Assembly (NCBI GenBank): GCA_004335835.1
Contig: RWJK01001748.1
Span: 1-53,785 of the forward strand
Length of the DNA: 53,785 nucleotides
DNA from: Scenedesmus sp. ARA3
Taxonomy: Eukaryota; Chlorophyta; Chlorophyceae; Sphaeropleales; Scenedesmaceae
Direction of reading: 5' to 3'
Position numbers and translations under genes: made by a program. Numbering within the stretch: the first letter of the stretch is position 1; each line of letters begins with the position of its first letter. The notes under the pieces were generated by a model that ran no database searches, had not been told where the DNA came from, and was given only the letters and a program-made list of their open reading frames with translations. Below are positions 11,719 through 22,674 of this stretch, in pieces.

Positions 11719-14325
11719 GTCGAGTCAGCATGGCCCTAGGCTGGCTGGCGGCAGGCTGCCAATGCATGCCTCTGCCTGAGTCAGCATAGCTTGCAGCATC
11801 TGGGGTGGTGGGGGGTGCCCGAATTGTGCGTATGCCCAGGTGAGCTGGTGCAGCTGCTCGCCAGTGAAGGTGGGGAGGGCTTCGGCTAGCACCTGTTCAC
11901 AGCAGCAGCAGCAGCAGCAGCAGGAACAGCAGCAAGCTGGTCATGTGGCAACTAGAAAACCTGATCCAGCACGATTGCAAGCGGCCGAGACGTACACAGC
12001 TGCATGTGTATGCTGATTTTCAAAGTAAACGGGCGAATTGATACGGACTCTGGGCAAACAACCAAGGTGCATGCATGTGTCGTTGCAGCCCACCTGCAGC
12101 ACGGCGTCCAGCAGCGCTGCTGGCGGGCGGAACTCCATGCGCGCAAACGCCCACATCGCCTGGCAGGCATGCCTGCAGCAGCAGCAGCAGCGGCAGCGGC
12201 AGCAGCAACATGTTTGCAAATACCATTGGCCTGAGTAACTTTGCTAGGTTTGCACTCATAAGCATGATCTTGAGCGCAGCAGCAGCACCTGTGTGGCCAG
12301 CGCCCCCAGGCTGATGACTCACAACAATGATAGCATTAACCATAGTGACAACATCAAGCATGATGAGATTGCATGTGGTTCTGACAGTAACAAAACAGCC
12401 CCACTTTGCCAAAACAGGCCCAGGTTGCGGCCCAGTGCCCCTGCAGCAGCGTCTAGCAGCGGTGTCCCAGGCACAAAGCCCAGAGTCGCCAGCACAGCAA
12501 ACTTGATAACACATATGAGACCACTTCAAACATGATAACACAAGAACGTGTAAAACAGGGGTTACCTTGGTGAAAGCAGCCCCAAGTTGCGGCCCAGCGC
12601 CCCTGCAGCAGCCTCCAGCAGTGATGTGCCTAGCACATAGCCCAGCGTGGCCAGTGCCCCTAGGCTGCTGGCCAGCTGCTCCTTCCAATATGACAGCATG
12701 CCAGCAACCATAGAAAACATTACAAACGTCATTAAACCCATGAATTAATAATCACCTTGGCGAAAGAGGTCCAGATTGCGGCCCAGAGCGCCTGCAGCGG
12801 CTTCAAGCAGTGGTGTCCCTGGCACATAACCAAGGGTTGCCAGTGCCCCCAAGCTGCTGGCCAGCTGCTATTTCAACTGGACAGCATGCCAGCAACAATA
12901 AAAACAATGCAAACGGTCTAAAATCGATGAACTAATACTCACCTGGGCGAAAAAAGGCCCAGATTGCGGCCCAGAGCGCCAGCAGCGGCTTCCAGCAGTG
13001 GTGTGCCAGGCACATAGCCAACAGTGGCTAGCGCTCCCAGGCTGCTGGCCAGCTGCTCCTTACAAAATGACAGCATGCCAGCCACGGCAATAACAATGCA
13101 ATACGGAAAACATGACAGTACTTGAATTTACCTTGGCGAAAAGAGGCCCAGGTTGCGGCCTAGTGCCCCTGCAGCGGCTTCAAGCAGCGGTGTGCCAGGC
13201 ACATAGCCCAGCGTTGCCAGTGCCCCCAGGCTGCTGGCCAGCTGCTCAGCAGTGAAGCCAGGGAGTTTGGCCAGAATTTGGGCAGCCAAGGCATCCAGGA
13301 AGCCTACATCAGGCACCACCTGCAGCTGCAGTAGATCACAAGCAGGACAGCAGCACATGGACTATGTCAGGACGGCAGCAACGCCGCTTGGCTAGGATCT
13401 GCGCTAATAAGGCATCTAGGAAGCCCACATCAGGCACCACCTGCAGCTGCAGTAGATCACAAGCAGGACAGCAGGGCGGGGAAATACATGTGTGTCAGAT
13501 GTCATGGCCTCTGCAGCCAGTGCCCCCAGGCTGGCCAGCTGCTCAGCAGGGCATTGCCCAGGAAACCCACATCCGGCACCACCTGCAGCTGCAGTCGCAA
13601 AAATCACTAACATGCCAGGCAGCAACATACAGGAGGTGTCAAGTGTGGCTGCTCTGCTGTCACTCCAACGGATGCCATCTGAGCGGCCAGCGCATCTAAA
13701 AAGCCGACATCAGGCGCCGTGCGCAGCTACTTTCAAACAACGAGGCAGGTTTCATATGCGCGAAACACCGGCGAGCAAAATACAGCAAGCCACACGCATC
13801 TCACCTGTGCCAGGGCCCTCACCACCTCTGCCAGCTGCTTGGGCCCCATGCTGCCTGCCCGTGTTCAAGGCTTTTGGGTTTTCAGAGTCAGTACGCAAAA
13901 CCCTAAAATCCTAGACGCAGCTAAACCCTCACCTGTGCCAGCGCCCACACCACCTCTGCCAGCTGCTTGGGCCCCATGCTGCCTGCCCGTGTTCAAGGCT
14001 TTTGGGTTTTCAGAGTCAGTACGCAAAACCCTAAAATCCTAGACGCAGCTAAACCCTCACCTGTGCCAGCGCCCACACCACCTCTGCCAGCTGCTTGGGC
14101 CCCATGCTACCTGCCCGTGACCTACACAGCCCCAACAGATCCTGCAGCTGCTGCTGCTCCTGCTGCTGCTGCGGGTCAATGCTGCTGCCGGCTGCCCGCA
14201 GCTGCGCTAAGCGGTACATCACTAGGGTTAGGTGCTCTGTGAAAAGCCCCATGCCGCGCTCAGCGGCGATCTGCAGCAGATCTGAAGGCGTGGCAGCAGC
14301 AGCAATGCGCACTGTGATGTCTGGC

Positions 14326-14371
<46 letters not shown>

Positions 14372-14430
14372 TGATCTGCTGCTGCTGGATGATCTGCTGC
14401 TGCTGAGGAGGGAGCATGTTGACGGCAGCT

Positions 14431-14468
<38 letters not shown>

Positions 14469-14509
14469 TGCTGCATTGATGGCAGCAAGCAAGCCATTGC
14501 CAGACGGCA

Positions 14510-14550
<41 letters not shown>

Positions 14551-15115
14551 ATGCCGGCGCCTGCTGCTGCTGCTGCTGCCAGGCCACTCATAAGTAAGCC
14601 GGCACTGAACCCGCCAGGAGGCAATGCACCACCACCAACTGCCGCCGCCGCTGCCGCCGCTGCTGCCGCTGCTGCATCAGCACCGCCGTAGTTGACTGCG
14701 CCTGCTGCAGCATTAGACAGTAGAGGAGTGGGAGTGCCTACAGCATGCAGAGCTCCGCCCTGCCCAGCTGGCATATACTGCTGCTGCTGCTGCTGCTGCC
14801 CTGGCACTGCCAGCTGCATTGCCCCTCCACCCATCCCTGCTGCTGCTGCTGCTGCTGCTGCTGGTGGAGGCGGCGGCACTCCTGCCTGTGCATGTTGCGC
14901 TGCTGCCAGTGCATTAGCAAGCGAGGAGAGATCACCTGCTGCTGCCATCTGCTGCTGCATTGCTGCCAACAGCTGCTGCTGCTGCTGCTGCTGCTGGTCA
15001 GCTGAGGGTGGCTGGCCTACCAAAGAAGGCGGCGTCAGCTGAGGCTGCTGCAGCAGTGGAAGCCCACCTGCCGCCCCTTCTGCAGCAGCAGCAGCAGCAG
15101 GGTTTGCTAGCACCA

Positions 15116-15162
<47 letters not shown>

Positions 15163-15276
15163 CCACCTGGGTACACAGCTATCAGCTGCCCATCTGCTCC
15201 CTGCACCAGCTGCAGCCCTGCTGACAGTGCCACCTGCTGCTGCTGGCCGCCAGGGCCTGGCATCAGCAGCATGATC

Positions 15277-15319
<43 letters not shown>

Positions 15320-15786
15320 AGCCAGGTTGGGGTACTCCCAGGGGCTGCTGCTGTGGCTGCTGCATTTGAACTTCCTGCTGCTGCTGCTGCTGCTGCTGCT
15401 GTTGGGGACCCAGCCTACCGGAACCAGCACCATGCTGCTGCTGCTGCTGCTGCTGCTCAAACTGCCCTGCAGCATGATCACCACCCCTACCACCAGGCAC
15501 CCTATCCCTGCCAGTGTCGCTGCCACCCCCATGACCCCCACCCCAGCCCCCCCTGCCTCTACTGCTGCTGTCGCCCCTACCACCCCCACTGAACCTTCCA
15601 GGGCCAGCTGCTGCTGCTGCATCCCTAGCGCCCCTTGCTGTAGCGCTGGTAGCAGCACCAGCACCAGCAGACACTGAAAAGTCACTCCTGCTGGCGCTAC
15701 CTGCTCTGCCTGCACTGTGCTGCTGCTGCTGCTGTGGAGGTGGCGGCGGTGGTGGCGGCTCCTCACTAACAGCAGCACCGTGCCTG

Positions 15787-15827
<41 letters not shown>

Positions 15828-16023
15828 GCGCCGAGGCCAATCATTGCCACCGCTGCCGCCCCGCTGCTGCTTGTGTGGCAGTCCTGCTGCTGCTGCTGCT
15901 GCTGCTGCTGGGCCGCCTTTGACAAAAGCTGGCCTGCCAGCCTGCTGCTGCTGCTGCTGCTGCTGCCTGCCGTCCCAGCTGTCTCCGCTTCCTCGTCTGC
16001 CTCGACAAGGTGATGCGTGGCCT

Positions 16024-16062
<39 letters not shown>

Positions 16063-16224
16063 GGCCTGCCTCGCTTCCCTAGCACGCCAGCGCCAGCAAT
16101 AGTCCATGTAGAATCAGCAGCAGCATGCTCAGCGGCACCATCCTGCCGCTGCCGGTGCTGCTGCTGCTGCTGCTCACGCCCACCCCTGTCTGCAGAGCCG
16201 CCCCTGCTGTCACCAGAAGCAGCA

Positions 16225-16259
<35 letters not shown>

Positions 16260-16524
16260 CCGTGCAGCGCGCACCATAGGCCTTGGGCCAGTTGGCTGCG
16301 GCCCTTTCGGCTGCTGCTGCTGTTGCTTCTGCTGGTAGTCAGGTGGTTGCTGCTGCTGCTGCTGCTGCTGGCCTGGCGCGTGCTGCTGCTGAGTTGCCCT
16401 CTGCTGCTGTGTGTCAGGCTGCGCCTGAACAGCACCATTCCGCAAGTCTTCAAACTGCAACTGCAGCGGCTGCTGCTGCTGCTGCTGCGGTTGCTGTGGC
16501 TGCTGCTGGAGCAGCACGATCTGT

Positions 16525-16560
<36 letters not shown>

Positions 16561-16671
16561 GTGGCACCTGTGCCCCGCAGGTCAATGGTGGCTCCCTCAC
16601 GGCTGCTAGGGCCCCTCAAGTCAAACGTGGTTTGACCAGCAGCAGGCCCGGCACTCAGCAGCACTATCTGT

Positions 16672-16704
<33 letters not shown>

Positions 16705-16803
16705 CTGCCAGGCGCTGAGACTGGCAGCTGCTGCAGGTGTAGAAGTTGTGGCTGCTGCTGCTGCTGAGGTGCCGAGTGTGCCACCAGCACTTGAGGGGCT
16801 TGC

Positions 16804-16838
<35 letters not shown>

Positions 16839-17398
16839 TGGCTGGCTGCCTGGGGGACCACCCTGCAGTATGATTACTTGCGGCTGCTGCTGTGGCTGCT
16901 GCTGCTGCTGCTGCTGCAGCTGCTGACGCCCCTGTGGCTGCAGGTGCATTGGCACGCCTGCTGCTGCTGCTGCTGTTGCTGCTGGTGGTCCTTGCAGGAT
17001 AATCGTGCCAGGTGGTGGGGCACCGCCAGGCTGCTGTGCACCAGCTGCTGCTGCTGCTGCTGCGTGTGGTGGCGGCCCTGCTATCAATACAGCCCCGGGT
17101 GGGGGCTGCTGCTGCTGCCGCTGCTGCTGCTGCGGCAGTGGCTGTAGCACCATAGCACCGGGCGGAGGCTGCTGCTGCTGCTGCTGCTGCTGACCTGGCT
17201 GACTCTGCCGCCGCATCGGGCGCCTCCCGCCGGCTGCCCCTAAACCCTCATGTGAAGGCGGGCCACTAAAACCCTCGTCACGCCAGGCATCCCCGTCCCT
17301 GGGTCCAAAACCCCGGGGGCTGTGTGGCCTTGGGGGCCCCCTAGGATCCTCAACAAAGGGTGGACCTCTGCTAAGCATTGGCCTTGGCCCAGGCCGTC

Positions 17399-17442
<44 letters not shown>

Positions 17443-19614
17443 CTGCCATCCACAGGTCCAGCCGGCACAAGCAGCGGCGGCCGCATCCCCTGCTGCTGCT
17501 GCAGCTGCTGAGGTAGCATTGGCGGCCCACCAACTACCACTGCCCCTGGCGGCAAACCCTGGTGCGGCACTAAACCCAAGCCCACGCCTGGCGGCGGCCC
17601 GCCTACTGTTATAACAGCGCCAGGCGGCGGCGGTCCCACCACAATGGTGGGCCCGGGCCCACCGGGCGGCGGCAGGTGGTGGCCTGGCGGCGGCTGGCCC
17701 CTGCTGAACCCCAGATCTGGCCCGGGCCTAAACCCTGGGTCGCTGGGGTGCCTGCCAAAACCCTCGTGGGGTGGTGGCAGCTCATGCGGCAGCGGCCCAC
17801 CTGCATTGGTGCAGTGCATCGCGGAAGACAGGACAATGTGCAGAGCAGTAATGCATGCATGGCCACGAATGACAGGTCACAGTGTGCCGAAAGCTGCACC
17901 TGCAGCCTGCAAAAACAAAGCTTATTCTGTTTGCCTTTGTTTGGACTGTTTGTGTGTCAGTGTGACGAACCAGGTTGTGCGAGTCTCGGTCAAAGAGTCG
18001 TCCAGTAGTGTCAGCTACTCCTGAGCACGCCATTGACTGCAATGCCTGGTTGCAGTGCCAATACAACGATGTGGATGGTTACAGTGATTGATATGCACAG
18101 TGAAGATAGCAGGCAACGAGGCATTGTGGTCACTTTGAGACTGCAAGTAGCAGCAAGGAAGCGTGCAAGGCTGGAAGCACATTGTCTTTGTACTGTTGCG
18201 CGGCAGGGGGTGCTGCGTGTGCAACGGCAGTGGATACCCACTGTAAAACCCAACAACGGCAACAGCAGGCATGCGCTGCTTGCCTGGCTGACCAGATGCA
18301 ACAAGCTGGGGCAGCTACCAGCAGTGACAAACAAAAACACTGAAAGACGGTACTTTTGACGCTGCATGTTTTGACAGGGCTGCCGAAACCCGGTAATGAT
18401 CTCGAACCAAAAACGATGATGTTGAAGTAGGCCGTATGGTGGTATTGAGGAATTGGTCGGTGCTTCGGCTGGTGTGCGGGCCGCCACCATGCTCACAGTG
18501 AAACTCTGTTGGGTGTTTCTCTGAGTGTTTGTCCCAAGTTTTGCTTTTGCTGCCTTGGATGGTGCTTGGTGACTGCCGTAATTGAATTGAACAGAATGCT
18601 GTAACCACCATTGTGCTGCATCTGCATGCTCTTGATGAATTGCTTCTGCTGCTGTCCATGCCTGTTGCGCTTTGAATTTGCCTGCTGTGCCTTGAGAATG
18701 CATGATGCGCTGTGAATTTCCTGCTGAACATAACATATCTGTACTGCTTCATGCTCACAAGCTGAACTTACGCTTTGCCTGCATGCCGGGCAGTTGTATG
18801 TGCTGGTTTCCTCTTGTTTTTGATTGTTGCCGCCTTCCATGTTGGCGCTCGTCGTCCCCTGCTTCATGCTGTGTCGCAAGCTTCTGATTAATGCTGTGTC
18901 ACAAGCATCTGATTTGTCGTCACGCATTCTGCATGCGTGCAATGTGTATGTGTGATGTGCAGCGCTGCGCCTCATTGCTCGGTCAGGCGCCAGTGCCATG
19001 CGCAGTTATGTCAACCGACAGGGGGAGCTGACATGACTCGGCAGAAACGCAGTACGGTGCCCACAATTCCTGGCAATGGCTGCTATTCCATCAACACGAC
19101 ATTGTGCCGAATGTTGCGGCACGTAAACAAGCGTCGGTTTGTGCGCCCAGCCACGCTCCCAGTCCTGCCAGAAACCAGTGTGCAGGTAAGAAAGGGGACC
19201 AACACAGACCAGGAAGATACAAAACAAAAAAAACTGTTGCCCACCTGGCAGTGGGCCATGGTAGGGGTGTCCAGCCGGCGGCGGCTCCCTGAACCCTGGC
19301 GGTCCAAGCTCCCTAAACCCCGGGCCTGGCGGCGGCCCAAACCCTGGCCCCCTTGGGTCCGGGCCCGGCGGCGGTCCTCTGAAGTCAAAATGGTCAAACT
19401 CTCGGTCCTGACGGTAGTCAAACTCTGGATGGTGGTGGTAGGGTTCAGGATCAATACCCCTAGGGTTCAGGGGCGGTCCCCTGCGGGGTGTCTGGCCGGC
19501 ACCAGGGCCCATTACCTTGCCTGTTGCGGGCCTGGGGTTTTGCTGTTGCTGCTGCTGCTGGGGTTGAGCGCCCTGGCCTGCTGCTGGTGCTGGCGCCCCT
19601 TTCTTGGGCCTCAT
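6855..19614 (-). CDS. Giant Q-rich OPR-RAP protein, predicted organelle RNA-binding factor, 9 exons
   Basis: Exons on the minus strand: 19614-19245, 17800-14061, 13319-13132, 12172-12094, 11518-11234, 10314-9922, 9142-9005, 8321-8115, 6953-6855 (1832 aa, all phases consistent). Residues 1-123 are Pro/Gly/Asp-rich. Residues 124-1265 are low complexity with more than 20 polyQ runs and several polyA runs. From about 1268 an alpha-helical region of 38-residue OPR-like repeats begins (for example LHQLIWAYAQFGHAPPHQML and ACQAMWAFARMEFRPPAALL). Residues ~1735-1825 are a RAP domain (RRVAIEVF...LLQACQWQ...VTVPYYEWLPLG) ending AYLRSMLGLPGPQ. OPR-RAP proteins stabilise, process or activate translation of chloroplast or mitochondrial RNAs. 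The Q-rich leader is exceptionally long. An in-frame transit peptide is not obvious at this start. A separate open frame at 19830 (MALSAAALP...) looks transit-like and could be an upstream exon. The RNA target is unknown. Confidence 0.9.
7021..7400 (-). repeat. Exon-echo array: copies of OPR-RAP exon 9 start
   Basis: Three copies of the acceptor plus the first ~45 nt of exon 9 (VTVPYYEWL.LGSD) at about 7021-7078, 7164-7222 and 7286-7337. Each is preceded on the sense strand by a CTG tract. After GSDA each copy runs into a stop, whereas the real exon continues to AYLRSM. That is how the true last exon was identified. Confidence 0.85.
7500..8032 (-). repeat. Exon-echo array: copies of OPR-RAP exon 8 end
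   Basis: About five diverged copies of the 3' end of exon 8 (VMRIQLLQACQWQ plus donor), at about 7500-7533, 7612-7660, 7746-7800, 7852-7893 and 7946-8032. The copy nearest exon 8 is the longest and best preserved. Several keep a GT donor, so they are potential decoy 5' splice sites. Confidence 0.85.
8371..8505 (-). repeat. Exon echo: copy of OPR-RAP exon 8 start
   Basis: One copy of the exon 8 start through its middle (DVARC...LALKLA...), upstream of the real acceptor. It is frame-disrupted relative to 8321-8115, which encodes the intact RAP segment. Confidence 0.75.
8758..8955 (-). repeat. Exon-echo array: copies of OPR-RAP exon 7 end
   Basis: Two copies of the 3' end of exon 7 (AAVAAPPSDLIQ plus donor), at 8758-8830 and 8876-8955, downstream of the real exon end at 9005. 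Confidence 0.8.
9200..9435 (-). repeat. Exon-echo array: copies of OPR-RAP exon 7 start
   Basis: Two copies of the exon 7 start (AYLMICKN.(D/N)GASLFT), at 9200-9262 and 9366-9432, separated by long CAG tracts (plus strand). The codons match closely, so the duplications are probably fairly recent. Confidence 0.85.
9515..9775 (-). repeat. Exon-echo array: copies of OPR-RAP exon 6 end
   Basis: Copies of the end of exon 6 (GALSQLYQ plus donor) at about 9515-9560 (short) and 9680-9775 (longer, including the NGAMGLLAQ segment). Confidence 0.8.
10395..10628 (-). repeat. Exon-echo array: copies of OPR-RAP exon 6 start
   Basis: Two copies of the acceptor plus exon 6 start (VYARLKFHPGVTLLHSAAQH), at about 10395-10478 and 10540-10625. 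The second carries an indel in the ARLKF region. Confidence 0.85.
10765..11095 (-). repeat. Exon-echo array: copies of OPR-RAP exon 5 end
   Basis: Two copies of the end of exon 5 (LLAAAAELAVANMGSSGPAA region), at about 10765-10855 and 10998-11095. Confidence 0.85.
11521..11935 (-). repeat. Exon-echo array: copies of OPR-RAP exon 5 start
   Basis: Two copies of the exon 5 start (FTGEQLHQLIW.YAQFGH), at about 11560-11682 and 11760-11896, each preceded on the sense strand by a CTG tract. Both keep an open frame over the OPR motif but end early. Confidence 0.88.
12275..13080 (-). repeat. Exon-echo array: copies of OPR-RAP exon 3 end
   Basis: Four clear copies, plus fragments, of the 3' half of exon 3 (SLGALATLGYVPGTPLLEAA), at about 12395-12480, 12566-12690, 12753-12875 and 12940-13070; the period is near 190 bp. 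Most retain a donor-like GTGA or GTAA after the exon end. Confidence 0.88.
13360..13730 (-). repeat. Exon-echo array: copies of OPR-RAP exon 3 start
   Basis: Copies of the acceptor and exon 3 start (VVPDVGFLDAL) at about 13360-13490, 13500-13600 and 13680-13730. The stretch 13431-13473 repeats 13311-13353 almost exactly, including the intronic sequence upstream of the acceptor. Confidence 0.82.
13801..14060 (-). repeat. 128-bp tandem repeat: copies of OPR-RAP exon 2 end plus donor
   Basis: Two copies of the last ~55 nt of exon 2 (GSMGPKQLAEVVWALAQ plus gtgagg donor) and the following ~70 nt of intron. The period is exactly 128 bp (the donor-proximal word recurs at 13803, 13931 and 14059). 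Two of the units are nearly identical, so this is the youngest echo in the gene. Confidence 0.93.
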
Positions 19615-22600
19615 GTTGGTGGGCCAGACTCTTGCTGTTGTTGATCAGATGTTCGTTGCTTGAATGTACTGGGTGCGCTTGCTGATTTGGCGTTCCATAC
19701 GGCACCTGCTGAATGCAAAAAAGCAATGCAGGGAAGGGCGGCGGAAGACGAGTGCAGATAGGAACGGTGCAGATGCAGCAGCAGCAGCAGCAGCAGCAGC
19801 AGCGGGCAGGGCAGCAGCAGAAAGAGCCACGTAAGACTTGTGTTGCTGAACGATGGGAGCGTGTTACTGCTGATCAGCAACAAAAAGTACAGATGCAGGT
19901 GATCACAACAGCGACACTTGGCCTACGGCAACGTTGCGCGCAGTGCAAGGCCAATCCAAGCTTTTCGCCAAAAAACACTCTTGAAAGCTTTGAAAGCTTT
20001 GAAAGGTACTAGGTGCAGGCAACCTACACATGACAGCTGAACGGCAGCAGAAACCTGAGAAGAGCAGTAACACTACTGTATGTGACCAAAAGGCCGAAGC
20101 CCGCTGCTGCTGATGTCATAGCACGAAGTACACTTGTTCATAACAATGCAAATGTCTTTGGGGCGTTTCACTGCTCGTATTCAACATCGTTGCTGCTGCA
20201 GCCGCCGACTGTTACAACTAGGGGTAATAGCGCTTGCAGCGGCAGAAACATAGAACTGCTTGGGTGCGCTGCGCTGCTAGCTAGCAGCTTAATCTCTCGC
20301 CATGATGGCTTCTAATGTCTTGGTGGTGACTGCCCAACTGCCTGTTGCAACTGCATGCTGCAATTCCCCCCGTACATATTCAGTGACACCATCAGCCGGT
20401 GGCGACGTGATGAATGCGGAGATTTGCTTCACAGCCTGCGGTTGTTTGCAGGATCGGCGCATGGCAAATGACACATTATTTACGTGTTGTGACATCCCAC
20501 AAAAGCACAATGTGTCTGCAGCGACCTTCCACAACAGGGAGCGGGTGGTGACTGTGCATTCTGGCAGCCAACAGCACGCTAGGCTGATGCCACAGCCGCT
20601 GCTGTAGCTGTTTGCCTGATGCATGGTGGTGCATTCAAGTCTGACGGCTGCAGCTGCCACATGCACTTGGTGCTGGCCTGCTACTGCCACTGCCAGTGCT
20701 GCCAGTGTTGCTGCTGCTGCCAGTGGTGTGCTAGCTGTCTAAACGGTGTCCACGTTGCGATGTGTGCTAAAGTCTTAGCACAATGCTCCAACTGCCATAT
20801 GAATGTGTGTTGCACTGCGTAATGCCAAGTCCTAGAACAAAATGGTGCAACGTCTCAGCACTGCTGAATGTACAAACACACCGTGCTGCACTGCATGCCA
20901 CACTTTCATGCTGCTGCGCAAACTAGTAGTATTTTGCTAGTGCGCATACCTGCACTTGATGCCTGTGCAACACGAGATGACCCAATAAGCTTGCACAACA
21001 TGCTCAGGCCCATGTGCAGTGGAACACAATTTTTGCTGCATGTTAGCTGAGCAAATGCACTGCTGTGCTTACACGATGAATAATGTGCCGCCAGCCGGCT
21101 GGCCGGTGCTACGGGCTGCACTGCGTGTCAGCAGGTTTCCAGAGCGTGTTATGTGTGTGCATGCATGTTACAGATGGGTTGTAGCCACAGACGTAACAGC
21201 TGACAGTTGCATAGTGAAGGAGGCTGCACGGATACAGCAGCGGTGTGATTCGCCAGCTGCTTGCAGCATACATTGTCGTGGCCTGCGCTTCTGGCCTGTC
21301 CTATGCATCCACGCTACAGCAGCTGTGACAACAGCTGCAGCTGTTTCCTGTGCACTGCTATTGCGTACTATGGGTGCGAAGACGCCGGTGCGTGCTGCAT
21401 AGCAATGCTGGCAAGCCGACCAAAGCCGTATCGTCAACGGCGCCGTAACGACCAAAACCCTAGAGAACAAAAATAATAAAATACAAACCCTAACAACAAA
21501 CATTCCACTCGGGAACAGCTCAGTTTGCAACATTGCTTCATCTTGTTCTGCATTTCTGTTGCAGTGCGCTGTTGTACTGCCAGCGGGAAGCAGATGCAGA
21601 CTAGATCATAAGGATGCAAGTTGCTACTCGAGCGCTCCAAACCCGGTTTGCTGATGCTAATGCAGATGTAGATGCGGCTGCAGAAGCAGATCGGATGGGT
21701 GGATGTGGCGATGCAAGAATGTCAAGCCCAGTTTGACATGGATGCAAGTTGCAGCTGCAGCTGCGGATGCAGGTGCAGATGTGCTGCCCCTGACATGCCT
21801 CTCCACCTACGTGACTCCCTTGCCCCTTGTGCTTCTGCTGGCACGAGCCTGCGCTGACTGGCTGGCTGGCCGGCTAGCTGGGCACAGCACCGGCCCTTCT
21901 GCTGTGCTGACAGCTAAACCACTCGCGCACTGCTGCTTGCAGGACTGCTGAAGCTTCCAGCAGTTTCAGTGTTACAGCAGCAGCGTGGGTGTGCTGCCGC
22001 CGGTGGGGATTATGCTATTTATTCTTGCTGCATGCTGCGCTGCTGTCGTATGAAGGGGTGCCTGTCCAGCCAGCAGATGCTTGCTGCTGCTTCTGATGCT
22101 GCTGTTGCTGCTGAATGCTGTTTTAGCCGCTGCCCAGGGTCCAGCTAGGTGCGAGACGGCACGAAAATTTGATTCTACTGAGTAAGACACGGAAGCAGCG
22201 CGATCACAGTCGTGCCTACGATGTCTTAAGGTCCATCACAACGTTGCTGTCGCTACAGTCACGGGTGCTTGCTTAAACACAGTTGCTTCACGCGCCCGAC
22301 AACTATGATCAAGTACATGCTTCACCTTTCAACAACACGAGGAGACGAAGCCAGGAAAGTCCTCGTGCACAGCCTGGTGACAGTGTGACCTGTTGTGACT
22401 GCTCCTGTTACCCACCACAGGACATGCCTTTTGGCTCATTCATTCCTTTTTGTTCCGTTCGATGCCCGTTATTTGATCTTGCTGCTTCTGACGCGCAGTT
22501 CCAGGAACAGTACTCTGCTACCAGCTGTTTTGCTCAACAGCACTCAACTGCACTCTACTGCCTATCTGCAGCTGATCCCTTGCCTGAGACCCTCTCATAT

Positions 22601-22674
22601 TCATCACAACATAAACATCGATTGTACGGCCCGTGCATACAAGCCGTCCCGTGTAGCACTGCAAAGCAGCAGCC
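19615..22674. other. Intergenic between divergent OPR-RAP and LSm6 genes
   Basis: About 3 kb between two divergent start codons. No domain or consistent splice chain was found on either strand. On the minus strand, 19830-19645 is an open frame with an Ala-rich, basic N-terminus that might be an extra first exon of OPR-RAP. Confidence 0.45.

Noticed and set aside
13900..14060. CCCTAAAA words (also near 6377 and 21460) that match a Chlamydomonas-type telomere unit
   Set aside because: Only single units occur, within a 128-bp duplication or alone. There is no tandem telomeric array.
14095..17533. Many plus-strand and alternative-frame open frames over the OPR-RAP Q-rich exon
   Set aside because: The same repeat shadows. 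The chosen minus-strand frame is the only one that joins to exons 1 and 3 with matching phases and leads into the OPR-RAP part.
20000..22400. Several 60-130 codon open frames on both strands
   Set aside because: They have no domain, no signal peptide, no consistent splice partners and overlap each other, as expected by chance in GC-rich DNA.
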